From Pseudomonadota bacterium (GTDB taxonomy: Bacteria > Pseudomonadota > Alphaproteobacteria > Acetobacterales > Acetobacteraceae): a stretch of 11,871 bases of DNA. The stretch's first letter is position 1; each line of letters opens with the position of its first letter. Under the pieces are notes generated by a model. That model made no database searches and was not told the DNA's origin. It saw only the letters and a program-made list of their open reading frames with translations. Location of the stretch: assembly GCA_021784255.1 (NCBI GenBank), contig JAJXSZ010000061.1, positions 1 through 11,871 on the forward strand, written 5' to 3'. This document shows, piece after piece, positions 5,696-11,871 of this stretch. The position numbers were made by a program, and so were the translations under genes.

Positions 5696-5870
5696 CCCTG
5701 CCGACCTCCCTTCCCGGCAGGAAGTTCGGTTCACCGCTTGCACGATGCGGGAATCAGCTCCGATTCAATCAGCTGGGACACCGCTCTGGAGCAATATCCG
5801 ACCAGATCGAATCATCTGGCCGGAGGTTGCTCTGGCGCCCATGGAGTTGGATCCGCTCAACCAAAAATGC

Positions 5871-5908
5871 CGCAGGGACCGGAGCTTCGAATCCTCTCAC
5901 TCGGACCA
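5871..5908 (+). repeat. Right copy of tRNA-Pro 3'-end repeat (attR-like)
   Basis: A 38-base copy of the tRNA-Pro 3' end, including the TTCGAAT loop and the terminal ACCA, 35/38 identical to 1123-1160 and in the same orientation. There is no D arm or acceptor 5' strand before it, so it is not a tRNA gene. Two of the three changes (5885, 5903) would break tRNA stem pairs, showing it is free of selection as a tRNA. It lies 28 bases beyond the 3' end of ugpC. Confidence 0.8.
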
Positions 5909-5936
5909 TTCCCGCCAGGCGCGGCTCAGCCCCCGA

Positions 5937-7006
<1,070 letters not shown>

Positions 7007-7007
<1 letters not shown>

Positions 7008-7837
7008 CACTTCTCCCCCTCGGTGAGGCCGCGCACGAACCACCGCTGCATCGACACCACGACCACGACCGGCGGGATCAGCGCGATCACCGCGGTCGCC
7101 ATCACCTTGTTCCATTCCGTCGACGTGTCGATGCCGATCATCTTCACGATGCCGATGACGATGGTGTCGAGGCTGGGGCTCGTCGCCACCACCAGCGGCC
7201 AGAGATACTGGTTCCAGCCATAGACGAAGAGGATCACGAACAGCGCGGCGAGATTGGCCGCCGAGACCGGGATCAGGATATCCTTGAGGAAGCGTAACGG
7301 TCCCGCACCGTCCATGCGCGCCGCCTCGACCAGCTCGTCGGGGATCGCGGCGAAGGTCTGGCGGAACAGCAGGGTGGCCGTGGCACTCGCGATCAGCGGC
7401 ACGGCGAGTCCGGGAAAGGTATCGATCATGTGCAGGTCGCCCATCACCGCGTAGGTCGGGATGATGCGCACCTCGACCGGCAGCATCAGGGTGACGAAGA
7501 TCGCCCAGAAGGCGGCGCGGCGCAGGGGAAAGCGGAAGAACACCACGGCGAAGGCGGAGAGGATGGAGATCACGATCTTGCCGACGGCGATCGCCAGCGC
7601 CATGCCGAAGGAGACCACCAGCATCCGCCACACCGGCGGCACGCCGGGCCCGCCATGCGCCAGCACACCCCAGAAACTGCCGAGATGACCGAGCCTCGGG
7701 ATGAGCGACAGCTCGCCACGGTCGATCGCTGCCGGATCGAGCGTCGCGGCGCAGAAGGCGAGCCAGATCGGCAACACGAAAAGCAGCGCGCCCAGGATCA
7801 GCACGGTGTGCGCGAGCCAGTTCCCCGTACGCCTCAT
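7007..7837 (-). CDS. ugpE: sn-glycerol-3-phosphate ABC transporter permease UgpE
   Basis: A 276-residue permease with six expected membrane spans; it matches E. coli UgpE block by block. Examples are L-I-L-G-x-x-x-x-x-P near the start, F-R-F-P-L-R, F-x-T-L-M-L-P-V-E-V-R-I, S-A-T-A-T-x-L-F-R-Q, Y-G-W-N-Q-Y-L-W-P-L and the C-terminal F-V-R-G-L. The EAA loop that docks onto UgpC reads E-A-A-R-M-D-G-A near residues 182-189. The ATG at 7837 is chosen because a GAGG motif lies 9 to 12 bases before it and it aligns with the family N terminus; a GTG at 7858 is a possible longer start but would overlap ugpA. The gap to ugpA is 10 bases. Confidence 0.94.
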
Positions 7838-7847
7838 GGCCCGCGCC

Positions 7848-8729
7848 TCATGCGCCACTCCGGCGACCGAGGAAACGGAATTGCAGCGCCGTCAGCGCCA
7901 CCACGCCCACCATCAGCACCACCGACTGCGCCGAGGAGGAGCCGAGGTCGAGATTGACCACGCCGTCATTGTAGACCTTGACCACCAGCGTCTGGGTGGC
8001 CTGCGCCGGCCCGCCCTCGGTCATTGCCCAGATCGTGCCGAACGTGTCGAAAGCGGCATAAACGAGATCGACGACGATCAGGAAGAACAGCGTCGGCGAC
8101 AGCAGCGGCAGCACCACCGTGCGGAACCGGTACCAGCCGCGCGCGCCATCCATCCGCGCCGCCTCGATCACCGCCTTGGGGATGGATTGCAGTCCGGCAA
8201 GCACGAAGATGAAATTATAGCTCACCTGCTTCCAGGCGCTGGCCAGGACCACCATCAGCATCGCCTGGTTGCCGTTGAGCGCGTAGTCCCAGCGGATGCC
8301 GTGCGTGACGAGAAAACGGCCGACGAAGCCGATCTGCGGATTGAGCAGCAGGATCCACAGCACCGCGGAGACGGCGGGGGCGACCGCGTAGGGCCAGATC
8401 ATCAGCACCCGGTAGAGGTCGCGCCCGCGCAACTCCCGGTCGGCGGCGACGGCAAGCACCATGCCGAGCCCGAGAGCCAGCGCCGTCACCGCGGCGCAGA
8501 ACCCGACCGTGCGCAGGATCGCCGCCCGATACAGCGGGTCCGCGAACAGGCTGCGGAAATTGGCCAGGCCGACGAACGTGACGTGGATCCCGAACGCGTC
8601 GGTGCGCGTCAGGCTCTCATAGGCCGCGACCAGCGCCGGCCAGTAGAAAAACACGAAGGTGAGAACGAGCTGCGGGGCGACGAGCAGCATCGGCAGCTTC
8701 CACCCCGCGAAGATCGTGCGTCGTTCCAT
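7848..8729 (-). CDS. ugpA: sn-glycerol-3-phosphate ABC transporter permease UgpA
   Basis: A 293-residue inner-membrane permease with six spans, the normal UgpA length. It starts M-E-R-R-T-I-F with a short basic N terminus, then the first span with A-P-Q-L-V-L-T-F-V-F-F-Y-W-P. The S-L-T-R-x-D-A-F-G segment, F-V-G-L-A-N-F, the R-V-L-M-I-W-P-Y-A-V-A-P-A-V-S block and W-K-Q-V-S-Y-N-F-I-F are all characteristic of UgpA. The EAA loop is E-A-A-R-M-D-G-A near residues 192-199. With UgpE it forms the translocation path. It lies 63 bases after ugpB, a gap filled by a GC-rich hairpin. Confidence 0.94.
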   Translation of the reverse strand: MERRTIFAGWKLPMLLVAPQLVLTFVFFYWPALVAAYESLTRTDAFGIHVTFVGLANFRSLFADPLYRAAILRTVGFCAAVTALALGLGMVLAVAADRELRGRDLYRVLMIWPYAVAPAVSAVLWILLLNPQIGFVGRFLVTHGIRWDYALNGNQAMLMVVLASAWKQVSYNFIFVLAGLQSIPKAVIEAARMDGARGWYRFRTVVLPLLSPTLFFLIVVDLVYAAFDTFGTIWAMTEGGPAQATQTLVVKVYNDGVVNLDLGSSSAQSVVLMVGVVALTALQFRFLGRRSGA

Positions 8730-8761
8730 GCGTCAGGGCAGGGGCGCGCCGAGACGGTGGC

Positions 8762-8786
8762 GCGGGCCGGGATCGCCCCGGCCCGC
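8762..8786 (-). repeat. GC-rich hairpin between ugpB and ugpA
   Basis: Perfect 10-base arms (GCGGGCCGGG at 8762-8771 and its complement at 8777-8786) with a 5-base loop, starting 6 bases after the ugpB stop. There is no T run, so it is not a classical terminator. In binding-protein operons such hairpins protect the upstream mRNA or cause partial termination, giving more binding protein than permease. That role is inferred. Confidence 0.7.
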
Positions 8787-8792
8787 CCGACC

Positions 8793-10217
8793 TCAGCCGC
8801 CGACCGACTTCTGGAACGAGCGCAGAACGACATTGCCGCGCGTGACGGTCTTGTCCAGCGCCTGCTTCGCCGTCTGCTTGCCCGCGAAGGCCAGCTCGCA
8901 CTCCTCGTAGAGAATGTTGCGGATCTCCGGCAGCCGCCCGAGGCGCATGCCGCGCGTATAGGGCGTCACCGGACTGCGCAGCAGCGACTTGATCGGCACG
9001 TCGGTGCCGGGGTTCTTCTCGTAGTAGCCCTGCTTGCGCGACAGCGCGTCGCCGGCGAGCGTCACCGGCACGTAGCCGCTGTTCTGCGCCCACATCGCGT
9101 CCTGCTCCGGCAGGGCCAGGAACTGGAAGAACGCCGCTGCCGCCTTGTACTCCGCGGCCGTGCGGTGCGGCGACGTCATCGCCCATAGGCTGGCGCCACC
9201 GATGAAAGTGTTGTGCGGCTCTTTGGAGACCGCGGGATCCCACGGCATCAGCGCCTCGCCGAAGTCGAACTTGGCGTTGCGCACGATGTCGCCGCGCCCA
9301 GCCGAGGAGCCGAAGCCGATCGCCACCACCCCGGTGTAGAACATCGGGTCGGGTGCGGAGTCGCGGCCGCCGTACTTGAACGTGCCTTCCTTCTCCATAT
9401 CCATGAAGCGTTGCAACTGGGCCACATGCGCCGGCGAGTTGCACTGCAGGACCGCGCCCAGCCCCTTGAACCCGTCATCCTCGCTGGCGAACGGGATGTT
9501 GTGGATCGCGCTGAACTCCTCGAACTGGATCCAGGTGAGCCAGGACGTCGTCACCGCATAACGGATCAGGCCGCCCTTGGAAGCGGCGTTCGGCTTGGCC
9601 GCCGACGCGGCCGTGCCTTTGGTCGTGGCTTTGGTCTGGGCATTGAGAGGATCGGCCCATTTCGCCTTCAGCACCCTGGCGGCTTGCAGGACCTCGGGCC
9701 AGGTCTGCGGCGGCTTCTCGGGGTCCAGGCCCGCCATCTTGAAGGCGTCCTTGTTGTACCACATCACCGCGGTCGAGGAGTTGAACGGCATCGAGGCGAG
9801 CCGCCCGTCCGGCAGCGAGTAGTAGCCGCGCACCGCCGGGATGTACGTCGCGGGCTTGATGTCGGCGCCGGTCTCCTTGGCGAGCTGCCAGATCTGCTTC
9901 ACCGCCGGGCCCGCCGCCAGCATCGTGCCGGTGCCGACGTCAAAGACCTGGGTGACGTTCGGCGCCTTGCCGGCGCGCCAGGCGGCGATGGACGCATTGA
10001 GCGTGTCCGGGTAGCTGCCCTTGAACACGGAGGTCAGCACGATGTCCTTGTGCGCCGCGTTGAACTGCTTGGTGATGCGGGCGACCTGATCGCCCAGGGC
10101 GCCGGACATGGCGTGCCACCAGGTGATCTTGACCGGCTCCGCGGCCAGCACTTTGACGATCGGTGCGGCGGCAACGGGTGCCGCGGCGGCACCGGCAAGA
10201 AGCGTTCTGCGTTTCAT
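8793..10217 (-). CDS. ugpB: sn-glycerol-3-phosphate-binding protein UgpB
   Basis: A 474-residue periplasmic binding protein. The start at 10217 gives an N terminus M-K-R-R-T-L-L-A-G followed by an Ala-rich hydrophobic stretch ending L-A-A-E near residue 26. This is a signal peptide with a twin-arginine character, so export may use Tat. The mature part begins V-K-I-T-W-W-H-A-M-S-G-x-L-G, then S-V-F-K-G-S-Y, the A-P-N-V-T-Q-V-F-D-V-G-T block, M-P-F-N-S-S-T, W-I-Q-F-E-E-F-S-A, I-G-G-A-S-L-W-A-M and Q-G-Y-Y-E-K-N-P-G, all matching E. coli UgpB. Residues ~192-216 are a low-complexity Ala/Lys/Thr insertion not in E. coli UgpB. It captures glycerol-3-phosphate or glycerophosphodiesters for UgpAEC. 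Expression is likely driven from the PhoB box upstream. An upstream in-frame codon at 10286 is rejected because it would run into the promoter. Confidence 0.95.
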   Translation of the reverse strand: MKRRTLLAGAAAAPVAAAPIVKVLAAEPVKITWWHAMSGALGDQVARITKQFNAAHKDIVLTSVFKGSYPDTLNASIAAWRAGKAPNVTQVFDVGTGTMLAAGPAVKQIWQLAKETGADIKPATYIPAVRGYYSLPDGRLASMPFNSSTAVMWYNKDAFKMAGLDPEKPPQTWPEVLQAARVLKAKWADPLNAQTKATTKGTAASAAKPNAASKGGLIRYAVTTSWLTWIQFEEFSAIHNIPFASEDDGFKGLGAVLQCNSPAHVAQLQRFMDMEKEGTFKYGGRDSAPDPMFYTGVVAIGFGSSAGRGDIVRNAKFDFGEALMPWDPAVSKEPHNTFIGGASLWAMTSPHRTAAEYKAAAAFFQFLALPEQDAMWAQNSGYVPVTLAGDALSRKQGYYEKNPGTDVPIKSLLRSPVTPYTRGMRLGRLPEIRNILYEECELAFAGKQTAKQALDKTVTRGNVVLRSFQKSVGG

Positions 10218-10250
10218 TCCCAGATTTCCCTCGCTGTTGGGATGGCCGGT

Positions 10251-10269
10251 CGGGGGTAGCGCTCCCCCG
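10251..10269 (-). repeat. Hairpin in the ugpB leader
   Basis: Arms CGGGGG and CCCCCG with a 7-base loop lie between the PhoB box and the ugpB start, 34 bases before the ATG. It may sit in the 5' untranslated RNA as a stabilising stem, or form part of an operator. Nothing more can be said. Confidence 0.5.
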
Positions 10270-10279
10270 TTTCGGTCCT

Positions 10280-10297
10280 GTGACACTTATATGACAC
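10280..10297 (-). promoter_or_regulatory. PhoB box upstream of ugpBAEC
   Basis: On the minus strand the site reads GTGTCAT-ATAA-GTGTCAC: two 7-base direct repeats separated by a 4-base AT spacer. The E. coli Pho box is two CTGTCAT-like repeats with a 4-base AT-rich spacer, so this is near consensus. It lies about 63 bases before the ugpB start and faces that gene. Known ugp operons belong to the Pho regulon, which agrees. No clear -10 box is visible after it. Confidence 0.82.
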
Positions 10298-10373
10298 ACC
10301 GATGAAGGTCGAGAGTGCTTGCCCACACCGGTCACCGGAAGCTAGACGAATTCCTTCATCTCGCGAGTGCAGC

Positions 10374-10889
10374 ATGGACCTCAAGGACCACATCCGCGGC
10401 ATCCCGGACTTCCCCAAGCCCGGCATCCTCTTCTACGACATCTCCACGCTCCTGCGGCACGCCGATGCCTGGCAGGTGGCGATGGGCCGCATGGCCCGCG
10501 CCGTCGCCGCCTGGCAGCCGGACCTCATCGCCGGCATTGAATCGCGCGGCTTCCTCATTTCGGCGCCGCTCGCGCTGAAGCTCGGCTGCGGCTTCATCAT
10601 GCTGCGCAAGCGCGCCAAACTGCCGGGCGTCACGATCGGGCTCGACTACGCGCTCGAATACGGCTCGGACCGCATCGAGATCCAGGAGGACGCGATCGAG
10701 CCCGGCCAGCGCGTGGGGATCGTGGACGACCTGCTGGCGACCGGCGGCACCATGGCGGCCGGCATCGCGTTGCTGCGCCGTGTCGGCGCCGTCGTGCCGG
10801 GCGCCGCGGCGCTGATCGAGCTGTCGTTCCTCGACGGGCGCAGGAAGCTGGACGTGCCGCTCGAGTCGCTCGTCGCCTACGACGAATAG
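10374..10889 (+). CDS. apt: Adenine phosphoribosyltransferase
   Basis: A 171-residue cytosolic enzyme that makes AMP from adenine and PRPP (purine salvage). Early residues read I-P-D-F-P-K-P-G-I-L-F-Y-D-I-S-T, the typical Apt opening (many homologues have F-R-D). Then comes I-E-S-R-G-F near residues 59-64 that contacts adenine, the flexible loop L-R-K-R-A-K-L-P-G, and L-E-Y-G-S-D. The PRPP-binding motif is V117-D-D-L-L-A-T-G-G-T126. ATG 10374 is chosen over an in-frame upstream codon at 10302 because the family similarity begins right there and the upstream stretch overlaps the divergent promoter region. The ribosome binding site is weak. It is divergent from ugpB with 156 bases between the two starts. 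Confidence 0.95.
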   Translation: MDLKDHIRGIPDFPKPGILFYDISTLLRHADAWQVAMGRMARAVAAWQPDLIAGIESRGFLISAPLALKLGCGFIMLRKRAKLPGVTIGLDYALEYGSDRIEIQEDAIEPGQRVGIVDDLLATGGTMAAGIALLRRVGAVVPGAAALIELSFLDGRRKLDVPLESLVAYDE

Positions 10890-10953
10890 CCTCGCCCGCC
10901 GGCCGCGTCGGCGCGTAACCGCTCGCTAACCCGCACCGCGCCATGCTGGCGCG

Positions 10954-11871
10954 ATGCGGCGCCTCCTCCTCGCGGACCGGGTCAAGGCACGGGCGGATAG
11001 TTTCCTGGCACCCCTGATCCCGGCGCTGGAACGCGACTGGGAGGTGCGTTTCGTCTCCCTGCCGCCCGGCGCGGAACTCGCGGCCGCCATCGCCTGGTGC
11101 GACGTGCTCTGGCTCGAATGGTGCTGGGACCATGCCGTCTGGGCCACGCGGGAAGGGCTGACGGCCGGCCGGCCCACCATCCTGCGCCTGCATTCCGTCG
11201 AGGTGCTCGGCACCGGCTACCCGGCGCGCGTCGACTGGTCGCGCATCGACCGGCTGGTGACGGTGGGCGAGGACATCGCGCAGGTGATCCGCGACGAGGT
11301 GCTCGGCGCGGTGGCGATCGTCATCCCCAACGGCGTCGACCGCGCGCGCTTCCGCGCCGGCGTGGCGGACCCGGCGCAGGTCGCCTGGGTGGGCCACATC
11401 GAGCCGAAGAAGAACCCGATGCTGCTGCTGCAGATCGCGGCACGACTGCGCGCGACGCACGTCTTCCACGTCGCCGGCCCGTTCACCGATCTGCGCACCC
11501 GCCGCTATGTGCTGCACCTCGCGGCCGCGCTCGGCCTTGCCGGCACGCTGCGCCTGCATGGCCCGGTCGCGGACATGCCCGGCTTCCTCGCCGGCAAGGG
11601 CGTCATCCTCTCGACCTCGATGTACGAGAGCTTCGGCCTCAACATCGCCGAGGGCATGAGCTGCGGCCTCGCACCCGTGGTCCACGATTTCCCCGGCGCG
11701 GACTCGCTGTGGCCGGCGGAGGCGCTGTTCGCGAGCGTGGACGAGGCGGTGGCGCTGATCCGCGCGGCACAGCCCGGACAACACTGGCGGGCATGGGCCG
11801 GGCGCTATGGCCTCGAGCACCAGATCGAGGCGACGCGCGAGCTGCTGGCCGGGCTCGACCCCGCGCACGGC
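10954..11871 (+). CDS. GT4-like (GT-B fold) glycosyltransferase, C terminus cut by window end
   Basis: 306 codons are open to the end of the window without a stop. The first possible start in the frame is ATG 10954, since a stop codon lies in frame at 10927; no Shine-Dalgarno is obvious. The N-terminal half has a Rossmann start (R-R-L-L-L-A-D), R-L-H-S-V-E-V-L, and I-P-N-G-V-D, the linker motif typical of GT4 enzymes. The C-terminal domain has W-V-G-H-I-E-P-K-K-N-P, V-A-G-P-F, and the E-x7-E nucleotide-sugar motif E225-S-F-G-L-N-I-A-E233, followed by G-M-S-C-G-L-A-P-V-V. It transfers a sugar from a nucleotide donor, probably to a cell-surface glycan; donor and acceptor are unknown. It follows apt by 64 bases, but no functional link is evident. 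Confidence 0.85.
   Translation, partial: MRRLLLADRVKARADSFLAPLIPALERDWEVRFVSLPPGAELAAAIAWCDVLWLEWCWDHAVWATREGLTAGRPTILRLHSVEVLGTGYPARVDWSRIDRLVTVGEDIAQVIRDEVLGAVAIVIPNGVDRARFRAGVADPAQVAWVGHIEPKKNPMLLLQIAARLRATHVFHVAGPFTDLRTRRYVLHLAAALGLAGTLRLHGPVADMPGFLAGKGVILSTSMYESFGLNIAEGMSCGLAPVVHDFPGADSLWPAEALFASVDEAVALIRAAQPGQHWRAWAGRYGLEHQIEATRELLAGLDPAHG

Larger units (their letters stand above)
1123..5908. mobile_element. Decayed genomic island inserted at tRNA-Pro
   Basis: The segment is bounded by the intact tRNA-Pro 3' end on the left and a partial copy of it on the right, in direct orientation, about 4.75 kb apart. It contains fragments of at least three unrelated transposases (IS481/IS3-type, IS3 OrfA/OrfB, IS630), none able to encode a full enzyme. 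It also carries a metal-handling cassette whose composition is less G+C-rich in places than the flanking core genes (for example around 3220-3320). No tyrosine integrase or excisionase gene is seen, so if this was a tRNA-integrating element it has lost its integration module. The flanks (LOG/tRNA and ugp/apt) look like ordinary chromosome. The seen facts are the repeats and the remnants; that they mark one integration event is inference. Confidence 0.65.

Noticed and set aside
5745..5825. Two similar GATTCAATCAGCTGG / GATCGAATCATCTGG stretches as a direct repeat
   Set aside because: Only partly alike and next to an IS630 start; probably part of the element's terminal region, not enough to call a repeat.
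5871..5908. A second tRNA-Pro gene
   Set aside because: Only the 3' half of the tRNA is present; no D arm or 5' acceptor strand precedes it, and two changes disrupt stem pairs.
7701..9188. Long plus-strand open frame (495 codons)
   Set aside because: It lies antisense to ugpA, ugpE and ugpB, has the His/Arg/Asp-rich composition of G+C-driven shadow frames, and no domain.
9213..10259. Plus-strand open frame (348 codons)
   Set aside because: Fully antisense to ugpB, which is a confident gene; composition is that of a shadow frame.
10630..11868. Minus-strand open frame (412 codons)
   Set aside because: Antisense to apt and the glycosyltransferase, both of which have clear family motifs.

Overview
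The window is high-GC, densely packed bacterial DNA. The proteins, the complete ugp operon and the type of IS remnants suggest an alphaproteobacterium, most likely an Acetobacteraceae/Rhodospirillales relative. That lineage call is inference from protein and IS flavour only.

Layout. (1) 1-1160, core genome: the C-terminal part of a DmpA-type (S58/P1) aminopeptidase, a LOG-family phosphoribohydrolase-like gene, and a tRNA-Pro(CGG) with a good promoter. (2) 1161-5908, an accessory insert. The last 38 bases of the tRNA gene recur in direct orientation at 5871-5908 (35/38 identical), as expected of the attL/attR pair left by an element that integrated into the tRNA 3' end. No integrase remains. 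The insert holds broken transposases at both sides (an IS481/IS3-type remnant at 1236-1562; IS3 and IS630 remnants at 4475-5695). Between them lies a compact metal cassette: a divergently transcribed RcnR/CsoR-family repressor, a promoter with a G-tract operator inside it, a long leader with a small ORF behind an SD-masking hairpin, an Nramp-family transporter with an atypical metal site (DAGG/APW instead of DPGN/MPH), and a 98-residue single-span membrane protein. (3) 5937-10297, core: the ugpBAEC glycerol-3-phosphate ABC importer on the minus strand, with a near-consensus PhoB box upstream, a GC hairpin between ugpB and ugpA, and tightly packed ugpA-ugpE-ugpC. (4) 10374-11871: apt (adenine phosphoribosyltransferase) and a GT4-like glycosyltransferase that runs off the window end.

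How the parts work together. The ugp operon is probably switched on by phosphate starvation and imports glycerol-3-phosphate or its diesters. The insert cassette looks self-contained: one metal-sensing repressor could control both itself and the transporter operon from a single operator. The residue pattern of the transporter fits the Nramp-related magnesium transporter branch rather than a classical MntH manganese importer. The pairing of such a transporter with a CsoR/RcnR-type sensor, a leader ORF and a small membrane protein is the most promising novelty here.
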